Shown: positions 7,030 through 13,672 of the stretch, one piece after another
How positions within the stretch are numbered: position 1 is the stretch's first letter
How the letters are laid out: the number at the start of each line of letters is the position of its first letter
Assembly: GCA_003153875.1 (NCBI GenBank)
Contig: PMBY01000043.1
Coordinates: forward strand, 1-13,672
DNA length: 13,672 nucleotides
From: Myxococcales bacterium
Lineage (GTDB): Bacteria; Myxococcota; Polyangia; Fen-1088
Reading direction: 5' to 3'
Notes under the pieces: model-generated
The model's input: only the letters and a program-made list of their open reading frames with translations
Databases searched by the model: none
What the model was told of the DNA's origin: nothing
Program-made: the position numbers and the translations under genes

Positions 7030-8073
7030 CTACTCCAATGCCTTGTCGATATGCTTTAGGGCATCGGGACGCAGGCCGAAGTTGGCCCGGACCAGTCTGA
7101 CGTCGACCACGGTTTTTACCGAAAGGGGCAGCTCCACGGGATGAGTTTCCACCCGCCAGTCGTTTTCCGAGAGGTCGAACAGGAGATTCGCAGCCTGCAA
7201 GCCCAGCGCCTCATAGTCAGGCACGACGGCCAGGGTTCCCAGGGGTGAACTCGGCTCGACCAGATTGGGCACGCCCACAATTAGTGGCAGTTTGGCGTCG
7301 TTCGGTGCCGTGCGCCACGCATCGTCGACATATTCCTCGTCCCGCACCAAAGCGTTGTCATTGAGCATCCAGAGGGCGTCGACTTTGCTCTTCTTCGTGA
7401 GGCTGTGCAGAGCCTCGCGCAGCCCATCCGCTGTCACATCGTTGGGCACCGAGAGGGCAACGAGTTCCACACTTTCCTTAGCCGCCAAAGACTTCTGGCG
7501 TTCCACGAACTTTCGGAATGGCGGGCGATAGATGACTCCCACGCGGTTGATCGGGGCATTGATCACGGATCGGAGCTGGACAAAGGCGGTGACGCCGGGA
7601 ACCTCATAGGCGATGCCCGTTGTCCGCCGAAGTCGAGACTGCACTTCTTCCACGAACGAGGCCATTAGGAGAACCGCTGGGGGCATTGCGACGGTCGGAT
7701 TGGCCGTCTGATATTCGCGATACAGGTTCATGGTGGCGTTGTTCATCAGCACCACGCACACCGGACCCACGGTTCGGATGGCTGAAGCGAGATCGGCAAC
7801 TGTGGTTTCCGGCGCGACAGCGAGAGTGTGGATGTTGAAGCTCTTCTGCACCTCCGATACCAGGCTCTTGCGGACTTCGACGAAATTCGGCGAGTTGGGC
7901 ATGGCAACCAGCAGAGAGGGCACACCGCTTCGCGCGGGCGGATCGACAATTGCCGGCAGGCCGGACGTATCCGCGCGGGACTCGTTGCCGGCTGTGGCGC
8001 AACCGGCAAGGAGCAGGAACAGGGTCATCGACAACCAGGCTACTCTCCAATTGCTGGTCCTGTAGGCAATCAT
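7030..8073 (-). CDS. Lipoprotein with ABC_sub_bind-like periplasmic binding fold
   Basis: A 347-aa protein. Residues 9-25 are a lipoprotein signal with lipobox LAGC (C25 lipidated). Position +2 is Ala, which family rules associate with outer-membrane sorting by Lol. After a Pro/Ser linker, residues about 50-330 read as a two-lobed binding protein of the ABC_sub_bind type: VPSLLVAMPNSPNFVEVRKS at the start, an AVLLMASF segment at the inter-lobe area, INRVGVIYRPPFRKFVERQK opening the second lobe, then VDALWMLNDNALV, KLPLIVGVPNLVEP, LAVVPDYEALGLQAANLLFD. Such proteins bind small ligands, and free-standing copies can act as sensors. No permease or ATPase gene is nearby. ATG 8073 is chosen because it places the lipobox correctly; the frame is open 200 bp further up but without a signal sequence. 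It follows the 79-aa protein by 8 bp and is the last gene of the operon. Confidence 0.85.
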   Translation of the reverse strand: MIAYRTSNWRVAWLSMTLFLLLAGCATAGNESRADTSGLPAIVDPPARSGVPSLLVAMPNSPNFVEVRKSLVSEVQKSFNIHTLAVAPETTVADLASAIRTVGPVCVVLMNNATMNLYREYQTANPTVAMPPAVLLMASFVEEVQSRLRRTTGIAYEVPGVTAFVQLRSVINAPINRVGVIYRPPFRKFVERQKSLAAKESVELVALSVPNDVTADGLREALHSLTKKSKVDALWMLNDNALVRDEEYVDDAWRTAPNDAKLPLIVGVPNLVEPSSPLGTLAVVPDYEALGLQAANLLFDLSENDWRVETHPVELPLSVKTVVDVRLVRANFGLRPDALKHIDKALE

Positions 8074-8081
8074 TGGACGCT

Positions 8082-8321
8082 TCAGGCGTCGACACCCAAG
8101 AGGTGCTTCGTGGGTAGGTCGAGGTTTTGGAAGGATCTGTGTAGTGTCTTCTCGACGACGCTCGACTTGGCATCGAGCTGGAGAAAGACATGCACCACCG
8201 GCTTGGCGCCTTGGGCAAGCGCCGGCTGCGGCGGTCGACAGGGGTACGCCAGGCCCAGGCCAACCACAAGCCACGCGATAGTGCGCGGCAGGTGTTGGCG
8301 TCGGCTGTATGAGTGTGCCAT
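8082..8321 (-). CDS. Small exported protein (79 aa), possible truncated binding-protein N-terminus
   Basis: A 79-aa protein that I do not recognise with confidence. It has a signal peptide (MAHSYSRR, hydrophobic TIAWLVVGLGLAY, likely cleavage after PALA at residue 36), leaving about 43 mature residues: KPVVHVFLQLD, then a charged helix KSSVVEKTLHRSFQ, then a short tail. That strand-helix pair resembles the start of a periplasmic binding fold. An ungapped comparison with the beginning of the downstream lipoprotein's binding domain gives about 6 identities in 25 positions (P, V, V, K, L, Q), which is suggestive only. It is 39 bp after the TonB receptor and 8 bp before the lipoprotein, in the same orientation, so it fits an operon. 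No good Shine-Dalgarno precedes the ATG, which lowers confidence. A remnant of a duplicated binding protein and a genuine small periplasmic peptide are both possible. Confidence 0.6.
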   Translation of the reverse strand: MAHSYSRRQHLPRTIAWLVVGLGLAYPCRPPQPALAQGAKPVVHVFLQLDAKSSVVEKTLHRSFQNLDLPTKHLLGVDA

Positions 8322-8360
8322 CGGACTAGAGTACCAGTATATCGCTGCTTCGGCGTCCTG

Positions 8361-10772
8361 CTAGAAACTGGCCGTCATGCGGCCAAACACCCGTCGCCCT
8401 TCGGGCTTGAGTGTGCCATTGACGTTTCCAGCATGCTCGCCAAATGCTGGGAGATTCGGTTGCCCATTCAGTATGTTCAGCGCTGAGATGCCGAACGAGA
8501 CGGTATTCCAAAGCTTCTTTGTGCTGGCGGTGACGTCTACGAAGTAAGCATCGGCCATCGCGTCGGCTCCGGCGAGCGTGGCGTAAGGGATTCCCGTAAT
8601 CGACCGCAGGTCAGCGTTGATGTTGACGGTCTTCGCGACCACATATTCCGCGCCCACGAAGCTGGTCAACTCCGGGGCGAAGCGGAGCCTCTGTTGCGCA
8701 TCGGCGGGCGGCGAAACGCTGGTCGTGACGCCGTCTACCGTGACCTCTCCGCGCACGGCACGGGCTCGGTTCCAGGAGCCATTCCAGTAGAGCAAGAGCG
8801 GCGGGAGAACGCGATACTTGAAGTTCCATTCGAGGGCCCAGGTCGTGGAGTCTCCGACGTTCTCGAATGTGTTGAAATTGATGCCTTGGGCGCGGTTGAT
8901 AATGCCGGAAAGCGACTGGTAGGCCACTGTCACATCCGCCTGAATCTTCCGGCCCAAGCGATACATCGCAATCAGCTCGTGGGCTGAGGTCAATTCTGGA
9001 CGCAGCGATGAGTTGCCGAATTTCTCATTGAAGGCCGGTGGTCGCTTGGTGGTATTGAACATGTACTTGAGGGTAATCGAGTCGTGCGGCGTGTAGATGA
9101 GACCAAGGCGGGTCGCATTGACGAGCGTTTGCGAGGTTGACGTCCAACTGCCACTGGCTGGTATGAGCTGGCCGCTGTCGTCGATCCGTTCGGGCTGGCC
9201 GGTGTAGACATCGTCGCGAATGTAGTCAAGCCGACCTCCTGCGACAATGCTCAGCTTGTCGATGAGAGCCACGCTGACTTGGGCAAAGATGTTCCGGGTG
9301 TACGTCTTGTTGCTATGGTATTGGGTGTCGAACCAATTGATGGCAAGGGAATCGTCGGCCCACTTGGTGTTCATCGCCTCATCGGCGTCCGTGAAGCGGC
9401 TCCAGAAATCGCCTCCAATCGAAAAGCGAACGCGGTTGCCCTCAAAGAGAGTACCGCTCAACTGCAGGCCAAGATCGTACTTGTTGCTCCGCACTCCCAC
9501 GACGTCATCGACCCACCATTCGGAAGAGACCCCGTTGAAGTAGAGGTACGGGTCGAGCGCCTTCACGAACGAGAGCATCTTTGTAATCTCCTCGGTGGGA
9601 GCATGGAGTTCCAGGCGCCAATTCAGGGAGGGTAGCCGATCAACAGGGTACGGATACCCTCTGGTTGCCAAGGCGTCTTCCATGCCCTGCGGATTGGTGA
9701 ACCAAACGTGGGGGACTGGATGTGCAACCGACTCGTAGTAGAAAAGTGCCTTGAACACTTTGTACTTGATGCGACTGGCGAGAATGTACGAGGGGTCGAT
9801 TCCGTTCGAACGCCAAATCGGGTTGCTCTGAAATAGGTCTGCTTTCTGTGTGTCGAATCCCTGTTCCTCGTAGTGGAAGCCAACGAAGAAATTGTCGCTC
9901 TTGCCGAGCGTGGCGCCGTACAGGACGTCCGTGGATCTACGACCGCGCTCCCCAATCTCGATGGTCGCCTCCCCGCCCTCAAGATCATCGCGCAGGTTGT
10001 AGTTGATGAGGCCAGCCGAAGCATCACGTCCCCAGGTAAGCCCGCTCGGACCACGCGCGACCTCGACCGACTGGAACATGCGAGGGGCAAAGATCGTATG
10101 CCCATGGTCCTTGAAAGGCATGAGCTCGAGGCTTTGGCCGAATCTCCACGCTGAGTACAGCCCGCGTGCGAGTGCGCCATACTGACCATACTGATCGATG
10201 TTGTAGTAGGAGTAGCCGGGCGTTCGCTGCAGAGTCTCCAGAATGCCACGCGTTCCCCAACGATTGAGCTCCTCGCGGGTGACTGTGTACACGGACATCG
10301 GTGCCTGCCGAGCATCCTCACGCATCTTGGAAACGCCTGAAACCTCGGGCACGCGAATCGCCAAGAGATCAGCCAGCGACAACTGGGCAAGGTCGTCGGG
10401 GATCGGCTGAACGCTGGCCCAAGGGGGCTCCGCGCCTGGAGCATCCTGATCAGCCGGCTGGGCCGCAGGGCCAGCGCTTTGCGAAGCCTGGGATGGGAGG
10501 GACTCCGGGGAGGACTGAGGTGCAGCCGCCTCAGCGGCTCCGCTGGCGCTTGGCGCTGCCCCGGTGTCCGTCTGGAAACCAGCATCGCGAGAAGGCTGAG
10601 GCGCAGCCTCCTCAGCAGGTCTGATGCCAGAGGCGCTGGGTGCTCTTTCGGTGCCCATCTGAGTTTCGGGAGCAGAGACCTCGGCAGCAAGAGCAAATTG
10701 CGACACGAGACTTGCGGGTGCAAACGCCACGCAAATAGCTATGAGATGGAACTTGGTCGGTCGCGGTCTCAT
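8361..10772 (-). CDS. Divergent TonB-dependent outer-membrane receptor with Ala/Pro linker
   Basis: An 803-aa receptor. Residues 1-29 form a signal peptide (FHLIAICVAFAPASLVSQFALA). Residues 30-120 are an Ala/Pro/Ser/Gln-rich linker in which APSASG recurs at 44 and 73, each followed by an Ala-rich AAPQ segment. The plug begins at about 125 with DDLAQLSLADLLAIRVPEV, then SKMREDARQAPMSVYTVTRE. The usual IDGV motif is missing (QSLELMPFKDHG instead), but VEVARGPSGLTWGRDASAG (about 236-254) corresponds to the conserved end of the plug. The barrel contains the receptor motifs ATRLGLIYTPHDSITLKYMF and RPPAFNEKFG, and the chain ends MTASF with terminal Phe. ATG 10772 is chosen because GGGAG lies 7 nt upstream and the signal peptide then starts properly. 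It heads an operon with the 79-aa protein and the binding lipoprotein. The ligand cannot be deduced. Confidence 0.9.
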   Translation of the reverse strand: MRPRPTKFHLIAICVAFAPASLVSQFALAAEVSAPETQMGTERAPSASGIRPAEEAAPQPSRDAGFQTDTGAAPSASGAAEAAAPQSSPESLPSQASQSAGPAAQPADQDAPGAEPPWASVQPIPDDLAQLSLADLLAIRVPEVSGVSKMREDARQAPMSVYTVTREELNRWGTRGILETLQRTPGYSYYNIDQYGQYGALARGLYSAWRFGQSLELMPFKDHGHTIFAPRMFQSVEVARGPSGLTWGRDASAGLINYNLRDDLEGGEATIEIGERGRRSTDVLYGATLGKSDNFFVGFHYEEQGFDTQKADLFQSNPIWRSNGIDPSYILASRIKYKVFKALFYYESVAHPVPHVWFTNPQGMEDALATRGYPYPVDRLPSLNWRLELHAPTEEITKMLSFVKALDPYLYFNGVSSEWWVDDVVGVRSNKYDLGLQLSGTLFEGNRVRFSIGGDFWSRFTDADEAMNTKWADDSLAINWFDTQYHSNKTYTRNIFAQVSVALIDKLSIVAGGRLDYIRDDVYTGQPERIDDSGQLIPASGSWTSTSQTLVNATRLGLIYTPHDSITLKYMFNTTKRPPAFNEKFGNSSLRPELTSAHELIAMYRLGRKIQADVTVAYQSLSGIINRAQGINFNTFENVGDSTTWALEWNFKYRVLPPLLLYWNGSWNRARAVRGEVTVDGVTTSVSPPADAQQRLRFAPELTSFVGAEYVVAKTVNINADLRSITGIPYATLAGADAMADAYFVDVTASTKKLWNTVSFGISALNILNGQPNLPAFGEHAGNVNGTLKPEGRRVFGRMTASF
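10506..10645 (-). repeat. Imperfect in-frame repeat in the linker of the second TonB receptor
   Basis: Two similar GC-rich stretches, around 10512-10560 and 10593-10645, each contain a CTGAGG-(t/c)GCAGCC block and a GCGCT-(t/g)GG block on the + strand. They encode the two APSASG ... AAPQ segments of the linker. The copies are diverged, so the boundaries are approximate. Confidence 0.45.
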
Positions 10773-11025
10773 TGGATGCTCCCGGGTTGTGGATTGCCAT
10801 CGGCCCAAATCAGCGCCTCCTGCCCCGTTCCGGGCGAAATCCGTCCGCGATCAGACGGCCATACGGCGACTTGCACTGTCCTTCTTCGAGCCGAACATCG
10901 TCACTTGCGCCCCATGGCTTGAGTGCCCGGTGCTACCAACTCGGCATCGCATAGAGCGTGGACCGAAGTTGGCTGTTTCTCACAGAGGCCACAGACAACG
11001 CAGAGCCGGATGAGAAAGGCTCTGG
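10773..11025. other. 253-bp non-coding gap upstream of the second receptor operon
   Basis: No convincing gene on either strand; the open frames here lack RBS, signal or recognisable sequence. It must hold the promoter of the receptor/mini-protein/lipoprotein operon on the - strand and the end of the kinase transcript. I could not pick a credible sigma-70 or sigma-54 promoter by eye. It contains a 7-bp hairpin (10991-11014) and a 12-mer shared with the gap at 6971. Confidence 0.6.
10991..11014 (-). terminator. Hairpin after the CheA-like kinase gene
   Basis: CAGAGCC (10991-10997) and GGCTCTG (11008-11014) form a perfect 7-bp inverted repeat with a 10-nt loop, starting 11 bp past the kinase stop in its direction of transcription. 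There is no U-tract after it, so it may be a weak or Rho-assisted terminator, or a transcript-stabilising stem. Confidence 0.4.
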
Positions 11026-13287
11026 CTACGCTGCGGATTCCACGGTTTCGACGCCGAAGCGCGGTCCCACCTCGGGCAAGGGAAAGACAAAGCGGAAACA
11101 GGTTCCTTGGTTGGGCTTGCCGATCACCGCAATCTGGCCGCCCAGGTCGTCCACTTGCTGGCGGATCGCGGAAAGGCCAACGCCCCGGCCGGAAACTGCG
11201 CTGACCTCGCCTTTGGTGCTGAGTCCCGGGGTGAACATGGCGCGAAGCAAGTCCTCTTCGGTGGCGGTGGGCAAGCCCATCTTGGCGGCCGCGCCTTTCA
11301 CGCTATCCCAATTGATGCCACGGCCGTAGTCCTCGATCTCGACCACCAGCTTGCGGCCGCTGACCGCGGTCGAGAAACGCAGCTTGGGCCGTTCTGGCTT
11401 GCCCGCTTGCTCGCGTTCGGAAGGCGTCTCCAGGCCGTGATCCACCGCATTGCGCACGACGTGAACCAGATCGGTCCAGAAGCCGGCCCAGGCCTTGGGC
11501 GCCAAGCGCACGCCGTGGGGTTGAATTTCGACCTCGATCTCGCCTTTGCCCAGCCGGCCGGCAAGCGCCACGGCGTATCGGCTCAGACGCGTGAGCGGCC
11601 GTTCGGACGCCTCCAGCCACCACGAGGCCAAGCGATCCAAGACATGCTCGGTGGGCGCGCCGGCGCGGATTGCCTCCTCGAGTTTCTCGATTTCCTTGCT
11701 GCTGAGTTCGAGCACGTCGCGGCCCTTGTCGCCCAAGAATGTCTTCAAGGCCTCGTTCAACGTGGCCCAACGCCTTTCCAGCGGCGCGAACGCTTCGGCC
11801 GGCAGCGGCGTCAACCTGGAGGCCAATGCGTCCTCGGCCTGGTGGCACAGATTGGAGATGATCCCGAAGCCCATCAGCGCGGCGTTGCCCTTCAACGTGT
11901 GGAGAATGCACCGTTGCGTGAGCAGGTCGGTGCCGCTCACCTGCTTGAACAGATCGTTGGCTTCATCCATGAAGGAGAGGAGCCCGGTGCGATCCTTGGT
12001 GAGAGCTTCGAACATCGCCAGGATTTCTTTGCGCTCGGCTTCCTGGCGGGCGTGCAGCAGTTCCGTCGTCACGTCGTTGATGACGATGAGCAGGCCGTCA
12101 AGTTGATCGCCCTTCATGATTGCGAAGTAGGAACAGCGGAAGTCGCGGCCGTCGTGGCGGAGACGGGCCGGCATCTGTGCGAGGCACAGATCGCGCGGCA
12201 GGAAGTCCTCGATCAAGGCCTCGTAGCCCACGGCGAAACTGGCGGCGTACATCGCGTCGACCTTGGCGATGTAGTCCGCGAACTTGGTCTCGCCGTCGTA
12301 CGAGCCAAACCAGCGATCGACAATCGCCGAACGTTCCTGCGCCAACAGGCCCGACGTCGCGACCGTGAGGAAGCCTTGGTTGACGTTGTCCAAGACCAAG
12401 CGCATGTCGCGGTTGCGGTCCGCCAACGCGCGCGTGCGTTCCTGCACCTTGATTTCCAGGGTGCGGTTCATTTGTTCCAGACGTTCGTAGGAATCCTCCA
12501 ATTCGGCTGCCATGTTGTTGAAGGCGCCGCCCAGGATCTCCAACTCGTCGCCGCTGGCGATGTTGACCCGGATGTCGCGTCGTCCGGAGGCAAGGGTGTT
12601 CACCGCCTGGGTCAGATCGGTCACCGGCTGGGTGATGCGGGAGGCGGATCGTTGGCTGCGCCAGGCGCCCAAGACGACGGCCACCGTGCCGAGCAGCAGC
12701 AGCAGACCCACGGTGAGCAAGAGAGCACGCCGGGAATCGGCGCGGGCCTCGCTCAGGGCCTTCTGCAAGGGACCGTCCGACATGCCGTAGTAGATCCTGC
12801 CAAGCGCGGTGCCTTTGTCATCGACCACCGCCACCGAGAATTCAGAGACGTTCTGACCCAGTGCGTGGCGGTAGATGACCTGCACGCCCGATTTCTTCTC
12901 GGCCCCTACATCAATCGCCAGACGCTTCCAATCTTCCGAGCCCTTGGCTGCCCCTTGCTGCGTGGCGAAGCCCCATGCCTTCTTCTCCTCGTCGAGAAAA
13001 AGGCCGTAGACGAGCTGTTCATCCTTCTCGATTGTGCGCTCGACCAGACGGGCCACGTCTCCGAATGCGTTGTCCATGACCAGATCGCGCAAGCCCAAGG
13101 CTTGGTTGGTCACCAGCCCGCTGCCCTTGTCTTCGATGCTGGCGCGCAGACTTGCCTCGATGGTCTTCAGCGTCTTGTGCGAGGCGAAGTAGTTCATGCC
13201 CGCCACCACCAACAACGTCGCCGTCGACACGACGATCAGCGTCGCAATCATAGTTCGAACCAGTTTCGCCCGCAGGCTCGTCCTCAT
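11026..13287 (-). CDS. Transmembrane CheA-like kinase (sensor-HAMP-PAS-Hpt-HATPase)
   Basis: A 753-aa inner-membrane kinase. TM1 is about 11-30 and TM2 about 188-208. They enclose a 155-residue periplasmic sensor of Cache-like character (LVTNQALGLRDLVMDNAF, LVYGLFLDEEKKAW). HAMP covers about 209-262 (ITQPVTDLTQAVN, DELEILGGAFNNMA), followed by a coiled coil to about 295. A PAS-like domain spans 295-410 (VLDNVNQGFLTVATSG, IVDRWFGSYDG). An Hpt domain has H463 in ILHTLKGNAALMGF, and the ATPase is of CheA type: HVVRNAVDHGLETPSER (N613), DYGRGI (653-658), FTPGLSTK, GRGVGL (700-705). There is no CheA P3 dimerisation helix pair, CheW-like P5 domain or receiver. By homology, the ATPase phosphorylates H463 and the phosphate passes to a separate receiver. 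The gene stands alone on its strand and diverges from a CheX-like gene 113 bp away. Confidence 0.9.
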   Translation of the reverse strand: MRTSLRAKLVRTMIATLIVVSTATLLVVAGMNYFASHKTLKTIEASLRASIEDKGSGLVTNQALGLRDLVMDNAFGDVARLVERTIEKDEQLVYGLFLDEEKKAWGFATQQGAAKGSEDWKRLAIDVGAEKKSGVQVIYRHALGQNVSEFSVAVVDDKGTALGRIYYGMSDGPLQKALSEARADSRRALLLTVGLLLLLGTVAVVLGAWRSQRSASRITQPVTDLTQAVNTLASGRRDIRVNIASGDELEILGGAFNNMAAELEDSYERLEQMNRTLEIKVQERTRALADRNRDMRLVLDNVNQGFLTVATSGLLAQERSAIVDRWFGSYDGETKFADYIAKVDAMYAASFAVGYEALIEDFLPRDLCLAQMPARLRHDGRDFRCSYFAIMKGDQLDGLLIVINDVTTELLHARQEAERKEILAMFEALTKDRTGLLSFMDEANDLFKQVSGTDLLTQRCILHTLKGNAALMGFGIISNLCHQAEDALASRLTPLPAEAFAPLERRWATLNEALKTFLGDKGRDVLELSSKEIEKLEEAIRAGAPTEHVLDRLASWWLEASERPLTRLSRYAVALAGRLGKGEIEVEIQPHGVRLAPKAWAGFWTDLVHVVRNAVDHGLETPSEREQAGKPERPKLRFSTAVSGRKLVVEIEDYGRGINWDSVKGAAAKMGLPTATEEDLLRAMFTPGLSTKGEVSAVSGRGVGLSAIRQQVDDLGGQIAVIGKPNQGTCFRFVFPLPEVGPRFGVETVESAA

Positions 13288-13318
13288 GGCGGATGCCCTG
13301 CAAGGAACAGCGGCAGAA

Positions 13319-13349
13319 CGGCCGCCGAGCTTGAACCCGGGAGCGGCCG
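13319..13349. repeat. 7-bp inverted repeat in the divergent intergenic region
   Basis: CGGCCGC (13319-13325) and GCGGCCG (13343-13349) are perfect inverted copies around a 17-bp spacer that contains CCCGGG. The site lies in the 113-bp region between the divergent kinase and CheX-like starts, where an operator would be expected. In GC-rich DNA such a match could be chance. Confidence 0.25.
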
Positions 13350-13389
13350 CGGGCTTCAGATCCTCCCAGGTTCCGCCGAAAGAGACATC

Positions 13390-13395
13390 GAGAGG
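13390..13395 (+). promoter_or_regulatory. ribosome binding site of the CheX-like gene
   Basis: GAGAGG, 5 nt before the ATG at 13401. It supports this start and the reality of the truncated gene. Confidence 0.6.
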
Positions 13396-13400
13396 TCGTG

Positions 13401-13672
13401 ATGCCTGGTGATTCCCAAGAAGCGCGACTGTCTGAGCTTCTTGCCCAGTGCACGGCCGAATTGCTCGCCGAATTGGGGGTGCGTCCCGAGCGGCTCACCG
13501 GGGGCCGGCAGCCGCCACCCACCGGCGAGAGCATCGCGGCCTTCAGCGGGTTCGGAAACGATGACCTTCGGGGCTCATTCACCCTCCTGGGTTCCAGCAG
13601 GCTTTTTGCGCGACTTCATCCCTTGCCCCCCACCGTCACGCCACGCGATTTGACTGACTGGGCCTGCGAACT
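13401..13672 (+). CDS. CheX-like phosphatase, N-terminal fragment (3' end outside window)
   Basis: Ninety codons are open to the end of the window. The protein starts MPGDSQEARLSELLAQC with a helix containing TAELLAELGV. It then has an IAAFSGFGNDDLRGSFTLLG strand pair, the segment LFARLHPLP and DLTDWACE at residues 84-90. This order matches the first half of CheX-type chemotaxis phosphatases, in which a conserved Glu in an ExxN motif on the helix after the Asp-Trp turn dephosphorylates a receiver protein. E90 is in the right place, but the Asn that would complete the motif lies beyond the window. CheX proteins act as dimers in the cytoplasm and shut off phosphorelay signals. It has a good RBS and diverges from the CheA-like kinase, so the two probably act on the same receiver. 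Confidence 0.72.
   Translation, partial: MPGDSQEARLSELLAQCTAELLAELGVRPERLTGGRQPPPTGESIAAFSGFGNDDLRGSFTLLGSSRLFARLHPLPPTVTPRDLTDWACE

Noticed and set aside
8074..8274. Upstream in-frame extension of the lipoprotein
   Set aside because: It would bury the lipobox about 90 residues inside the protein and overlaps the 79-aa gene; ATG 8073 gives a correct lipoprotein signal.
10741..11013. Small + strand genes upstream of the second receptor
   Set aside because: These short frames have no RBS, signal sequence or recognisable motif and overlap the receptor start region on the other strand.
11107..13401. 764-codon open frame on the + strand
   Set aside because: It lies antisense over the CheA-like kinase, whose domains and motifs are clear. 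Its product is low-complexity Gln/Arg/His/Ala-rich with no recognisable domain, as expected for a GC-rich shadow frame.
1..13672. CRISPR arrays, insertion sequences, tRNA or rRNA genes, phage genes
   Set aside because: No regularly spaced repeat-spacer pattern, transposase motif, cloverleaf or rRNA-like stretch was seen on either strand.

Overview
The window is GC-rich (about 60% by eye), densely coded Gram-negative DNA. It encodes two TonB-dependent outer-membrane receptors, a barrel porin, a Lol-type lipoprotein and several two-component or chemotaxis-type regulators. This style fits a Betaproteobacterium (Rhodocyclales-like) or a related Gammaproteobacterium, but nothing here fixes a genus. 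There are no RNA genes, transposons or CRISPR arrays. Codon use looks even throughout.

Left block, + strand (1-6943): the 3' end of an HDOD-domain protein overlaps a response regulator (REC plus a degenerate HD-GYP domain). A soluble PAS histidine kinase follows, then a TonB-dependent receptor, all with gaps under 30 bp or overlaps, so probably one transcript. After 155 bp holding four helically spaced TTGGCC boxes come a four-cysteine exported mini-protein and a coiled-coil porin whose start overlaps its stop (ATGA).

Middle block, - strand (7030-10772): this block converges on the first. In transcription order it holds a second, divergent TonB-dependent receptor, a 79-aa exported mini-protein and a lipoprotein with an ABC_sub_bind-like periplasmic binding fold. 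No ABC permease or ATPase is present.

Right block (11026-13672): a membrane-anchored, CheA-like kinase on the - strand (periplasmic sensor, HAMP, PAS, Hpt, HATPase) diverges from a CheX-like phosphatase on the + strand that is cut by the window edge.

Inferred working model: two parallel envelope modules (receptor + exported mini-protein + porin or binding lipoprotein) take up or sense a ligand at the cell surface and are wired to two phosphorelay branches. One branch has a soluble PAS kinase with a REC/dead-HD-GYP output and HDOD partner. The other has a transmembrane Hpt kinase with a CheX-type phosphatase. The ligand cannot be read from the sequence. The individual families are known; the combination, the dead HD-GYP output, the repeat-bearing Ala/Pro linkers on both receptors and the two mini-proteins are the parts that look least described.
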